Below are positions 34,529 to 42,220 of a DNA stretch of 42,220 nt, piece by piece. The stretch covers positions 1 to 42,220 of the forward strand of contig NZ_VKHR01000048.1 in the NCBI RefSeq assembly GCF_009663145.1. Reading direction: 5' to 3'. This DNA comes from Shewanella sp. TC10 (GTDB lineage: Bacteria > Pseudomonadota > Gammaproteobacteria > Enterobacterales > Shewanellaceae). The position numbers and the translations under genes are program-made. Each line of letters begins with the position of its first letter. The first letter of the stretch is position 1. A model generated the notes under the pieces. That model ran no database searches, was not told the origin of the DNA, and saw nothing but the letters and a program-made list of their open reading frames with translations.

Positions 34529-36946
34529 TTAAACATCTAAGTTAGCTACGTTTAACGCGTTCGTTTCAATAAAGTCACGACGTGGCTCTACTTGATCACC
34601 CATTAGAGTGGTAAAGAGTTGGTCAGCACCTACTGCATCTTCAATGGTCACACGTAACATACGACGGGTTTCAGGATCCATTGTAGTTTCCCACAATTGC
34701 TCAGGGTTCATCTCACCCAATCCTTTATAACGTTGGATATAAAGACCACGCTTAGCTTCGCTCATCGTCCATTCAAGCGCTTCTAAGAAAGTTTCCACTT
34801 CCTTCATACGCTCACCACGTTTGATGTAACCGCCTTCTTCAATCATACCGTCCAACGCTTTACCTAACTTGGCAATCAGCGAGTAGTCGTTTGACTGGAA
34901 GAAGTCATAACTAAACAAGTAATTCGTATCAATACCGTGCTTACGAATCGTTAAGCTAGGTAGATAAGCTTTACGCTCTGGATCTAATACTGGCTCAATG
35001 CTGTAGATAACACCGTCAGACTCAAGTTCAATTAAGTCTGCCACGAATGCATCACACCACTGCTTCATTTGACCTTCATCTGATAGCATTTCATTGCTCA
35101 CACCTGGATGATGGATCATACGATTAGTAATAGACTCAGGGTAACGTTTAGCTAAACGCTCAATGATTGCTTCAACTTCACGATATTGGCTCACTAAACG
35201 CTCTAAAGGTTCACCAGTCATACCTGGTGCACCCGCAGTCGGGTAAATATGTGTGCCATCTAACGCTTGAGTAGTTAGGTACTCAGTTAATGCTGGTTCA
35301 TCTTTTAGGTACTGCTCTTGCTTACCTTTTTTCACTTTGAATAAAGGAGGCTGTGCAATATAAATATAGCCGCGCTCAATCAACTCAGGCATTTGACGGA
35401 AGAAGAAGGTCAATAGCAAGGTACGAATGTGCGAGCCATCGACGTCGGCATCGGTCATGATAATAATGTTATGGTAACGGGTTTTCTCTGGGTCGTAATC
35501 GTCACGACCGATACCACAACCTAGTGCAGTAATTAGCGTTGCCACTTCTTGCGAAGATAACATTTTATCAAAACGTGCTTTTTCAACGTTTAAGATTTTA
35601 CCTTTAAGCGGAAGAATCGCTTGGTTTTTACGGTTACGTCCCTGCTTGGCTGATCCGCCAGCAGAGTCCCCTTCCACTATGTATATTTCAGAAAGACCAG
35701 GGTCTTTCTCTTGGCAATCTGCAAGTTTACCTGGCAAACCACCTAAATCTAATGCGCCTTTACGACGAGTCATTTCACGAGCTTTACGAGCCGCTTCACG
35801 GGCACGTGCAGCATCAACAATTTTGCCAACAATTAACTTAGCATCAACAGGGTTTTCTAATAGGTAATCATTTAACTGCTCACCCATTGTTTGTTCTACC
35901 GCGCCTTTCACCTCACTAGAAACCAGTTTGTCTTTGGTTTGTGAGCTGAACTTAGGATCTGGTACTTTAACTGAAATAACAGCAGTTAACCCTTCACGAG
36001 CATCGTCACCCGTGGCATTGGTTTTGCCTTTTTTATTGAAGCCTTCACGCTCCATATAGTTATTTAAGTTACGCGTTAGTGCACCACGGAAACCCGCTAA
36101 ATGAGTACCACCATCACGTTGTGGAATGTTGTTGGTAAAACAGAAAATGCTTTCTTGATAACCATCATTCCATTGCATTGCGACTTCAACAGTAATGCCG
36201 TCTTCACGCTCTTGGGTGAAATGGAACACATCTTTATTGATTGGTGTTTTGTTACGGTTTAGGTAATCAACGAATGCGCTGATACCACCATCGTATTTAA
36301 AGAATTCGTTACGGTCGTCACGCTCATCGACTAAGCGGATACCCACACCAGAGTTCAAGAATGATAATTCACGTACGCGCTTGGCAAGAATATCAAAATG
36401 GAACAAGGTATCTGAGAAGGTTTCTGGGCTTGGCCAAAAACGGATATGAGTACCGGTTTTATCAGTATCACCTACTGGTGCGATTGGCGCATCTGGCACA
36501 CCCATAGTGTAAAACTGCTCATAAATGTGGCCATCACGACGAATGGTCATTTGCAGTTTTTCTGATAACGCGTTGACTACTGAAACACCAACACCGTGCA
36601 AACCACCAGAAACTTTGTATGAGTTATCATCGAACTTACCACCAGCATGAAGTACGGTCATAATAACTTCTGCAGCTGATACCCCTTCTTCTTCATGGAT
36701 AGCAACTGGAACACCACGACCATCATCGGTAACAGACACTGAGCCGTCAGCATGAATGGTAATAGTAATGTCATTACAGTGACCCGCTAAGGCTTCATCG
36801 ATAGAGTTATCGACCACTTCGAATACCATGTGATGAAGACCCGTACCATCATCTGTATCACCGATGTACATCCCTGGTCTCTTACGAACTGCATCAAGGC
36901 CTTTTAAAACCTTAATACTCGAAGAATCATAACTATTCTCTGACAT
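34529..36946 (-). CDS. gyrB: DNA gyrase subunit B
   Basis: GyrB is the ATPase subunit of DNA gyrase, which introduces negative supercoils. The 805-residue protein has the GHKL ATPase motifs EVVDNSIDEALAG and DDGRGVPV near residues 42-80, the glycine-rich GGLHGVGVSVVNALS, a transducer domain, and the TOPRIM motifs EGDSAGGSAKQGRN and MTDADVDGSHIRTLLLTFF. The C-terminal tail has the gammaproteobacterial insert and YKGLGEMNPEQLWETTMDP. It follows recF by 15 bp in the order dnaA-dnaN-recF-gyrB. Confidence 0.99.
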   Translation of the reverse strand: MSENSYDSSSIKVLKGLDAVRKRPGMYIGDTDDGTGLHHMVFEVVDNSIDEALAGHCNDITITIHADGSVSVTDDGRGVPVAIHEEEGVSAAEVIMTVLHAGGKFDDNSYKVSGGLHGVGVSVVNALSEKLQMTIRRDGHIYEQFYTMGVPDAPIAPVGDTDKTGTHIRFWPSPETFSDTLFHFDILAKRVRELSFLNSGVGIRLVDERDDRNEFFKYDGGISAFVDYLNRNKTPINKDVFHFTQEREDGITVEVAMQWNDGYQESIFCFTNNIPQRDGGTHLAGFRGALTRNLNNYMEREGFNKKGKTNATGDDAREGLTAVISVKVPDPKFSSQTKDKLVSSEVKGAVEQTMGEQLNDYLLENPVDAKLIVGKIVDAARAREAARKAREMTRRKGALDLGGLPGKLADCQEKDPGLSEIYIVEGDSAGGSAKQGRNRKNQAILPLKGKILNVEKARFDKMLSSQEVATLITALGCGIGRDDYDPEKTRYHNIIIMTDADVDGSHIRTLLLTFFFRQMPELIERGYIYIAQPPLFKVKKGKQEQYLKDEPALTEYLTTQALDGTHIYPTAGAPGMTGEPLERLVSQYREVEAIIERLAKRYPESITNRMIHHPGVSNEMLSDEGQMKQWCDAFVADLIELESDGVIYSIEPVLDPERKAYLPSLTIRKHGIDTNYLFSYDFFQSNDYSLIAKLGKALDGMIEEGGYIKRGERMKEVETFLEALEWTMSEAKRGLYIQRYKGLGEMNPEQLWETTMDPETRRMLRVTIEDAVGADQLFTTLMGDQVEPRRDFIETNALNVANLDV

Positions 36947-36961
36947 ATTTCTCTCTCGTTT

Positions 36962-38044
36962 TTATTCAACTACCGTGACTTGCCCATGTTCCACATGAAA
37001 CATTTTACTTGGCGGGCTTGCCAGCGAATCGACTATTGCAACAGGATCAATCGCTGTGACAAAAATTTGTGCACCGGTTTCGGTTAACTGTTTTAGCAAT
37101 AGCTGCCTATGTTGTGCATCCAACTCAGATGGAAGATCATCCACAAGGTAAATACTATGCTTGTTTTGTTGTTCTTGAAGCAATTTGCCTTGTGCAATAC
37201 GCAGTGCACAGACTAATAATTTTAACTGTCCTCGGGATAATGCATCCTGCACAGGGAGGTTGCCAACACGTAATCTTAAATCAGCTTTGTGTGGTCCACT
37301 GCCTGTATTTCCCGATGATAAATCTCTGTGATATTGAGTTTCGAGTAACTCTGCAAAATCCGTTTTGCTATCCCAGCCACGAGTAAAAGAAACCTTAATA
37401 TCAACTCGTGGTAAAAACTCTTCGATTATACCCTTAAGTAGCTCATTTAACGAGTCTACATAGTGATTTCGTATCGAAGTAACTTGTTCAGCATACCGCA
37501 CCAATTCCTTATCCCAAAATTGAATTGTGGCATAAGAAGAACCATCTCTAAGAAGTTGATTTCTTTGCTTTAAAATTCTTCTCGTATTCACCCATGCTTG
37601 ATAAAAATTTACGTCTGCATGAAAAGCGCCCCAATCAATAAATTGTCGACGCGCTTTTGGGCCTTCAAATAGCAAAGAAAAACTTTCTGGGGTGATAACT
37701 TGAATAGGTAAAGTTTCTGCTAAAACAGATAAACGCTTCACTTTGTCGCTATTTAATTTAACGTCAATATCACCATTTCGAAAACGTCGTAGGCCTAATT
37801 TGGCTTCACCAGATTCCATTTCCAGCTGGGCAAACAAGGTTAAACTGTCTTGTTCAACATTAATCACTCTTTGAGATAAATGGCTTCGAAAAGAACGCCC
37901 CATTCCCAAAAAGTATATCGCCTCTAATATGCTGGTCTTTCCACTGCCATTTTCACCATAAATCAGGTTTAAACCTGGCTCAGGTTGTAATGATGCCGAA
38001 AGGATATTTCGAAACTGGGCAATATTAAGACGGGTTAAGCTCAT
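36962..38044 (-). CDS. recF: DNA replication and repair protein RecF
   Basis: RecF is an SMC-like ATPase that with RecO and RecR loads RecA at gaps. It shows Walker A in YGENGSGKTSILEAIYFLG (about residues 30-48), the ABC signature DALSRGQLKLLVCALRIAQG and Walker B in IYLVDDLPSELDAQHRQ. I place the start at 38044 (MSLTRLNIAQFRN, 360 residues); an upstream ATG would add 14 atypical residues. The C-terminal residues MFHVEH are encoded by a parS-like sequence. A terminator-like hairpin separates it from dnaN. Confidence 0.97.
   Translation of the reverse strand: MSLTRLNIAQFRNILSASLQPEPGLNLIYGENGSGKTSILEAIYFLGMGRSFRSHLSQRVINVEQDSLTLFAQLEMESGEAKLGLRRFRNGDIDVKLNSDKVKRLSVLAETLPIQVITPESFSLLFEGPKARRQFIDWGAFHADVNFYQAWVNTRRILKQRNQLLRDGSSYATIQFWDKELVRYAEQVTSIRNHYVDSLNELLKGIIEEFLPRVDIKVSFTRGWDSKTDFAELLETQYHRDLSSGNTGSGPHKADLRLRVGNLPVQDALSRGQLKLLVCALRIAQGKLLQEQQNKHSIYLVDDLPSELDAQHRQLLLKQLTETGAQIFVTAIDPVAIVDSLASPPSKMFHVEHGQVTVVE
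36987..37002. other. parS-like site 4, degenerate (TGTTCCACATGAAACA)
   Basis: It matches parS in both arms but has CACATG instead of the central CACGTG. It encodes MFHVEH in RecF (read leftward). It is 3.7 kb from dnaA. ParB binding would probably be weak. Confidence 0.5.
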
Positions 38045-38086
38045 GAGTGGTAATTTCTCAAACCTATCAGCAAAGAGGTAAAACAA

Positions 38087-38115
38087 AAGAAGGTGCCCTA
38101 ATGTAGCACCTTCTT
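38087..38115 (-). terminator. Terminator-like hairpin between dnaN and recF
   Basis: AAGAAGGTGC and GCACCTTCTT form a perfect 10-bp stem with a 9-nt loop. Read leftward, a T-rich tract (TTCTTTTGTTTT) follows, as in an intrinsic terminator. It stands inside the expected dnaA-dnaN-recF-gyrB unit. Confidence 0.7.
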
Positions 38116-38119
38116 GTCG

Positions 38120-38140
38120 CTGTAACTGCAGAAGTTACAG
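38120..38140. promoter_or_regulatory. Second inverted repeat in the dnaN-recF gap
   Basis: CTGTAACT and AGTTACAG form an 8-bp stem with a 5-nt loop, 4 bp from the terminator-like hairpin and 24 bp past the dnaN stop. No T tract follows it directly. Together the two could work as an attenuator or an RNA-end structure. Confidence 0.45.
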
Positions 38141-38164
38141 TAAGTCGACTCTTTAAAATATGTT

Positions 38165-39265
38165 CTATAAACGCATAGGCATCACGACATACATTGAATC
38201 TTCTTCTGCATGGTTTTCTATCAACGCACTCGAATTTCCATCAATCAGCGTGATTCTGACATCGTCACTGGCTAAGTTGTTTAATACATCTAGCAAATAA
38301 CTCACATTGAAACCAATTTCTAAATTCTCAGAATTGTATTCAACGTCGATAATTTCTTCCGCTTCTTCTTGCTCTGGGTTATTGGCAGTAATGCGTAATA
38401 AACCGGGCTCAAGCTGAATACGAACACCACGAAACTTCTCATTCGATAGAATAGAAGCACGGGTTAATGCTTGCTTTAAGTGATTACGGCTCGCCACGAC
38501 AATCTTATTACCACCTTTAGGTAACACGCGGCGATAATCAGGGAAACGGCCATCTACAAGCTTACTGGTAAATACTGCATTATCTGTTGTCGCACGAATA
38601 GCACTATCACCAATGGCAATATTAATCTCTTTGTCTTCACTTTCTAACAAGCGCGACATTTCAACCACACCTTTACGCGGTACGATGACTTGTTTTTCTG
38701 GTAATTCGATACCAATATCGCGATGGCTCAATGCTAAACGATGTCCATCGGTGGCAATCGCTTTTAATGAAGTCCCCGATGTTTCAAATAACAAACCATT
38801 GAGGTAATAACGTACATCTTGGTTTGCCATTGAGAATTGGGTTGAATCAATAATCGACTTAAGTGTGCCTTGCTTTAGGCTGAACTCTATCTCGGCTTGA
38901 AAAGCTTCAACATTTGGATAATCAGACGACGGTAATGTCGCTAACGAAAAACGGCTACGGCCAGAGCGCAATAACCATTTGTTTTCTTGTTGTTCAATTT
39001 TGATTTCGACTTGTTCAGGAAGGGACTTGACGATATCTAAAAGCTTTTTAGCTGGAACAGTCGTACTACCCACTTCAATTTCACCTTGTATAGGCGCTTG
39101 CCCTACAAGCTCAACTTCTAAATCCGTACCTGTCAACTTAAGTGAGTCTTCACTCACTTCAACAAGCAGATTTGATAAAATAGGTAAGTTATGACGTCTT
39201 TCTACAGCGCCACACACTAATTGAAGTGGTTTTAATAGGGCATCCCTATCAATTGAAAATTTCAT
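38165..39265 (-). CDS. dnaN: DNA polymerase III beta sliding clamp
   Basis: DnaN forms the ring-shaped dimeric clamp that ties polymerase III to DNA. The three-domain clamp fold can be followed through MKFSIDRDALLKPLQLVCGAVERRHNLPILSN, YYLNGLLFET, ATDGHRLALS, VDGRFPDYRRVLPK and the C-terminus YVVMPMRL, where partner proteins bind. I place the start at 39265, three codons inside the longest frame, giving 366 residues as in E. coli. It lies 19 bp downstream of dnaA. Confidence 0.98.
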   Translation of the reverse strand: MKFSIDRDALLKPLQLVCGAVERRHNLPILSNLLVEVSEDSLKLTGTDLEVELVGQAPIQGEIEVGSTTVPAKKLLDIVKSLPEQVEIKIEQQENKWLLRSGRSRFSLATLPSSDYPNVEAFQAEIEFSLKQGTLKSIIDSTQFSMANQDVRYYLNGLLFETSGTSLKAIATDGHRLALSHRDIGIELPEKQVIVPRKGVVEMSRLLESEDKEINIAIGDSAIRATTDNAVFTSKLVDGRFPDYRRVLPKGGNKIVVASRNHLKQALTRASILSNEKFRGVRIQLEPGLLRITANNPEQEEAEEIIDVEYNSENLEIGFNVSYLLDVLNNLASDDVRITLIDGNSSALIENHAEEDSMYVVMPMRL

Positions 39266-39284
39266 TCGTCTCAATTTCCTGATA

Positions 39285-40673
39285 TTAAGAAGATAATGTA
39301 CGTATCAAGTTAGCATAATCTTCTTTAATGTCATGACTTTCTTCACGCAATTGAGCAATTTTTCTGCATGCGTGTAGTACGGTAGTATGATCACGACCGC
39401 CAAAGGCGTCCCCAATTTCAGGTAAGCTTTGGTTTGTCAGTTCTTTTGATAATGCCATTGCGACTTGACGAGGTCTCGCAACACTACGAGAACGACGCTT
39501 AGATAGCATATCTGCCATTTTGATTTTGTAGTATTCAGCGACGGTCTTTTGAATATTATCAATGGTCACTAATTTTTCTTGTAGCGCTAATAAATCACGT
39601 AATGCTTCACGGACAAAATCAATGGTAATCGGCCTGCCAGTAAAATTGGCATTTGCAATAACTCGATTTAATGCACCTTCAAGCTCGCGCACATTTGAGC
39701 GTAAGCGCTTAGCAATAAAGAACGCCACTTCATCAGGAAGGTTAATGCCGCTCTCTTGTGCTTTACGCATTAAAATTGCCACGCGGGTTTCAAGTTCAGG
39801 TGGCTCAATAGCAACCGTTAGGCCCCAACCAAAACGAGATTTTAAACGATCTTCTACACCGTCAATTTCTTTCGGGTATTTATCCGATGTCAAAATGATC
39901 TGATGATTACCCTCTAATAGTGCATTAAAGGTATGGAAGAACTCTTCTTGAGAACGATCTTTATTGGCAAAGAATTGAATGTCATCAATAAAAAGCGCAT
40001 CAACACTGCGGTAATAACGTTTGAAGTCTTCAATTGCATTATTTTGAAGTGCTTTAACCATGTCCTGAACAAAACGCTCAGAGTGCATGTAAACCACTTT
40101 AGCATTGGGATTATTCTTGATAATTCCATTGCCCACAGCATGAAGTAAATGGGTTTTACCTAAACCGGTGCCGCCATATAAAAATAACGGGTTATAAGCA
40201 CCGCCAGGATTTTCTGCCACTTGAAGTGCAGCAGCTTTACCTAATTGGTTTGATTTACCTTCAACGAAATTATCAAACTGATAAGTCGGATTGATGTTAC
40301 TGCGATGGTTTGCATGCTCAACCGGCTCAGCTTGAGTATTAAATGCAGTACTGACTCGTTGCTTAGTTTGAGTACTTTGCGTCGGTCTAACTTCTGCCTT
40401 AACTGGCGCAGGTGTTTTTACTGCTGACGGACGGCTACCAATATCAAAGCGCAGTTTAGGGGCATTTCCACCTAACTGTTCAGTAAAAAATTGATTAATG
40501 ATATTGATGTACTTATCTCGAACCCAATCAAGTACAAAACGATTAGGTGCATAAAGTACCAAAGTATCGCCATCCATTTCAGCTTGTAGCGGACGGATCC
40601 ACATACTGAATTGCTGCGCAGAAAGTTCGTCTTGCAGCCTGCCGATACATTGTTGCCAAAGTGAAACCGCCAC
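39285..40673 (-). CDS. dnaA: Chromosomal replication initiator DnaA
   Basis: DnaA binds 9-bp boxes at oriC and opens the duplex. Domain I (SLWQQCIGRLQDELSAQQF) is at residues 4-22, followed by a variable linker. The AAA+ domain has Walker A in GGTGLGKTHLLHAVG (about 164-178) and Walker B in ALFIDDIQFF. Domain IV ends with the DnaA signature EIGDAFGGRDHTTVLHACRKI. The start is GTG at 40673 with AAGGA upstream. The 462-residue length is normal. It is divergent from rpmH across a 448-bp region with DnaA boxes, which suggests autoregulation. Confidence 0.98.
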   Translation of the reverse strand: MAVSLWQQCIGRLQDELSAQQFSMWIRPLQAEMDGDTLVLYAPNRFVLDWVRDKYINIINQFFTEQLGGNAPKLRFDIGSRPSAVKTPAPVKAEVRPTQSTQTKQRVSTAFNTQAEPVEHANHRSNINPTYQFDNFVEGKSNQLGKAAALQVAENPGGAYNPLFLYGGTGLGKTHLLHAVGNGIIKNNPNAKVVYMHSERFVQDMVKALQNNAIEDFKRYYRSVDALFIDDIQFFANKDRSQEEFFHTFNALLEGNHQIILTSDKYPKEIDGVEDRLKSRFGWGLTVAIEPPELETRVAILMRKAQESGINLPDEVAFFIAKRLRSNVRELEGALNRVIANANFTGRPITIDFVREALRDLLALQEKLVTIDNIQKTVAEYYKIKMADMLSKRRSRSVARPRQVAMALSKELTNQSLPEIGDAFGGRDHTTVLHACRKIAQLREESHDIKEDYANLIRTLSS

Positions 40674-40721
40674 TTAATATTCCTTAATATCGTTTGTTGA
40701 AGGAGGGGTATTCTATCGTTA

Positions 40722-40944
40722 GATCTCAATGATCGCTATCGATAATAAAATATTTATCCCCAGCCGGATCATTGTATGTGGATATCTGTGATCTTTAAAG
40801 ATCAAAAACGATCCAATTAATCGTATTTGTTCGCAGATCCTGCTTTATTAACCGATCACTCTTGATCTATAATAGCCGCGCTTTGATCTGGTTAAACTAC
40901 CTTTGATCCACAACATGTAGTGTTGATTCACAGAGTTATCCACA
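40722..40944. other. GATC-dense region with DnaA boxes (dnaA regulatory region or origin-like element)
   Basis: Eleven GATC sites lie between 40722 and 40908 (starts 40722, 40731, 40767, 40790, 40800, 40810, 40836, 40854, 40864, 40885, 40905). A perfect DnaA box TTATCCACA is at 40936-40944. One-mismatch boxes are at 40754-40762 (TTATCCCCA), 40777-40785 (reverse, ATATCCACA), 40904-40912 (TGATCCACA) and 40924-40932 (TGATTCACA). This fits control of dnaA by DnaA, Dam and SeqA, and resembles an oriC. No gene is seen in the 448-bp gap. Confidence 0.75.
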
Positions 40945-41016
40945 TCCTGTGGTGAATATTTGCAGTTTAACGGAAAAGTAATTAGGTAAAAATTGTGCAT
41001 ATAGCTACTTTCCTTG

Positions 41017-41045
41017 TTGACGGTAGTGATTAAAGTGATTACAAT
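41017..41045 (+). promoter_or_regulatory. Sigma-70 promoter of rpmH-rnpA
   Basis: TTGACG (41017-41022) and TACAAT (41040-41045) are separated by exactly 17 bp, each with one mismatch to consensus, 76 bp before the rpmH start. This is the strongest promoter visible in the window. Confidence 0.85.
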
Positions 41046-41121
41046 TCGGCCTCTTTTTTGCCCTTACCTCTTATTTTAAGAATGTAAGGTTTATTAACTA
41101 CTAAATATACGGATTGCCAAA

Positions 41122-41259
41122 ATGAGTAAACGTACTTTTCAACCAAGCAACCTGAAGCGTAAGCGTTCTCACGGCTTCCGCGCACGTATGGCCACTGTAG
41201 GCGGCCGTAAAGTGATTGCACGTCGTCGTGCAAAAGGTCGCGCTCGTTTATCTGCTTAA
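41122..41259 (+). CDS. rpmH: 50S ribosomal protein L34
   Basis: A 45-residue, very basic protein whose sequence begins [19 protein letters not shown] and ends KGRARLSA, the universal L34 pattern. L34 binds 23S rRNA in the large subunit. It is followed after 16 bp by rnpA, the standard rpmH-rnpA-yidD-yidC order, and is preceded by a near-consensus promoter. Confidence 0.99.
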
Positions 41260-41275
41260 TCGGTAGATATTCATA

Positions 41276-41632
41276 GTGACTAGCTATGCTTTTACGCGGG
41301 AGTTACGTCTGTTAACTCCCGCGCAATTTAAATCTGTATTCTCAAACCCTATCAAAGCATCTTCTGCTGAAATTACTCTGCTCGCGATACCTAATTCAGA
41401 ACAACATCCTCGTATTGGATTAACAGTTGCTAAACGTTTTGTTAAAAATGCCAGCGACCGTAACCGTATTAAGCGAATAATCAGAACAAATTTCCGTTTA
41501 AATCAGCATGACATCCCAAATCTTGATATTGTTGTCTTGGTTCGAAATGGCGTGGTCGATATGGAAAATGCAGAATTACATAAGTTAACAGAGAAGTTAT
41601 GGCGCAAACTCAGTCGTCGTTACAAAGGTTAG
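41276..41632 (+). CDS. rnpA: Ribonuclease P protein component
   Basis: RnpA is the protein subunit of RNase P, which trims tRNA 5' ends with the catalytic M1 RNA. The RNR-type signature appears as RFVKNASDRNRIKRIIRTNFRLNQ (about residues 50-73). The N-terminus FTRELRLLTPAQFKSVF is typical. The start is GTG at 41276, with only a poor ribosome-binding site, so translation may depend on rpmH. Its end overlaps yidD by 34 bases. Length 118 residues. Confidence 0.97.
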   Translation: MTSYAFTRELRLLTPAQFKSVFSNPIKASSAEITLLAIPNSEQHPRIGLTVAKRFVKNASDRNRIKRIIRTNFRLNQHDIPNLDIVVLVRNGVVDMENAELHKLTEKLWRKLSRRYKG

Positions 41633-41853
41633 CCATTAAAGTAGTTCGTGGTTACCAACTTCTTATCAGCCCCATGCTGGGACCTCGCTGCCGATTTCAT
41701 CCAACGTGCTCGTTTTATGCTATTGATGCAATAAAAACGCATGGAACTGCGAAAGGTTGTTGGCTTGCAGCGAAACGCATACTAAAATGTCACCCTTTAC
41801 ATCCCGGCGGAAGTGATCCCGTCCCCCCTAAAAATGACAGGTGTAACAAATAG
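41599..41853 (+). CDS. yidD: Membrane protein insertion efficiency factor YidD
   Basis: An 84-residue protein with the YidD signature: GYQLLISPMLGPRCRFHPTCSFYAIDAI, then HG...KGCWLAAKRILKCHPLHPGGSDPVP. YidD is a small, membrane-associated protein that aids YidC-dependent insertion. It begins inside rnpA (34-base overlap in another frame), the usual arrangement in gammaproteobacteria, and ends 3 bp before yidC. Confidence 0.96.
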   Translation: MAQTQSSLQRLAIKVVRGYQLLISPMLGPRCRFHPTCSFYAIDAIKTHGTAKGCWLAAKRILKCHPLHPGGSDPVPPKNDRCNK

Positions 41854-41856
41854 GCT

Positions 41857-42220
41857 ATGGAATCTCAACGCAATTTAATGCTTATCGCACTACTGTTTGT
41901 CAGTTTTTTACTTTGGCAAGCATGGCAAGACGATAAAGCACCACAACCGACAGCAACACAATCGGTTGTTCAAACGAATAACGTACCTTCGTCAAATATA
42001 GGCGATGTACCCGATGCTGATTCAAGCATGCCTGTTCAATTACCGGCGACTCAAAATCTGATTACAGTTAACACTGATCAGCTAAACATCAAAATCGACC
42101 CAGTCGGTGGTGATATTGTTTATGCTGCACTTGTTGACCATAAAGTTGAAATCGATAGCGATGAAGCTTTTGTTCTTTTAGAGCAAAACGGTGCATTCAA
42201 TTATATTTCTCAAAGTGGCT
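41857..42220 (+). CDS. yidC: Membrane protein insertase YidC, 5' part
   Basis: The gene runs off the right edge; 121 codons are present. The N-terminus MESQRNLMLIALLFVSFLLWQAW is the first transmembrane segment of gram-negative YidC. It is followed by a glutamine/serine/threonine-rich linker and the start of the periplasmic P1 domain (NLITVNTDQLNIKIDPVGGDIV). YidC inserts and folds inner-membrane proteins, alone or with SecYEG. Its position after rpmH-rnpA-yidD supports the call. Confidence 0.95.
   Translation, partial: MESQRNLMLIALLFVSFLLWQAWQDDKAPQPTATQSVVQTNNVPSSNIGDVPDADSSMPVQLPATQNLITVNTDQLNIKIDPVGGDIVYAALVDHKVEIDSDEAFVLLEQNGAFNYISQSG

Noticed and set aside
41039..41233. Open frame opposite rpmH
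   Set aside because: It lies antisense to a universally conserved ribosomal protein gene and its promoter; no support as a gene.
1..42220. A new defence, secretion or mobile system
   Set aside because: All sizeable genes fall in known core families and conserved order; no integrase, transposase, toxin-antitoxin pair or defence domain was seen.

Overview
The window looks like chromosomal DNA of a marine gammaproteobacterium of the Shewanella type (Alteromonadales). I infer this from gene order and protein character, not from a database search. The right edge holds the replication-initiation neighbourhood (gyrB, recF, dnaN, dnaA, rpmH, rnpA, yidD, start of yidC). Next to it is the glyQS / tag / fadBA / pepQ / yigZ / trkH / hemG block. 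I see no rRNA or tRNA gene, no insertion sequence, no prophage and no CRISPR array. Nearly all of it is core genome, and I found no undescribed multi-gene system.

Layout, left to right. (1) 34-4388: a gamma-carbonic-anhydrase-like protein, then leftward a DUF1488 protein, aroE and a pair of secreted amidohydrolase-family proteins; one is a probable lipoprotein with intact metal ligands and the other has lost its HxH motif. (2) 4589-6296: a group II truncated globin faces hemF. Between their stop codons lie two decayed tandem copies of the hemF 3' end. (3) 6307-10337: a leftward set tsaC, yrdD, smg, dprA and a LysM protein. (4) 10473-16140: rightward def, fmt, rsmB, trkA, trkH. (5) 16237-19446: hemG, an ArsR-family regulator resembling the persulfide sensors BigR/SqrR/YgaV, a second hemG and a second trkH. 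(6) 19539-25071: yigZ and pepQ leftward, fadBA rightward, with a 22-bp perfect palindrome between them. (7) 25286-33235: tusA, a MOSC protein, a very large secreted beta-propeller/amidohydrolase fusion, tag (leftward), glyQ and glyS. (8) 33335-40673: an HDOD protein, gyrB, recF, dnaN and dnaA, all leftward. (9) 40674-42220: a GATC-dense region with DnaA boxes, then rpmH, rnpA, yidD and the 5' part of yidC, rightward.

Functional themes are replication start and chromosome segregation, translation start and end processing (def, fmt, rsmB, glyQS, rpmH), potassium uptake (trkA with two trkH), haem synthesis (hemF, two hemG) and fatty acid oxidation (fadBA). Four parS-like 16-mers lie within about 16 kb of dnaA; one forms the core of a terminator-like perfect palindrome.

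The observations most worth checking are the hemF 3' tandem remnants, dprA whose conserved N-terminus runs back to an ATA codon, the parS-in-terminator palindrome, the duplicated trkH/hemG pairs around a thiol-type ArsR regulator, the pseudo-amidohydrolase, and the GATC/DnaA-box cluster upstream of dnaA.
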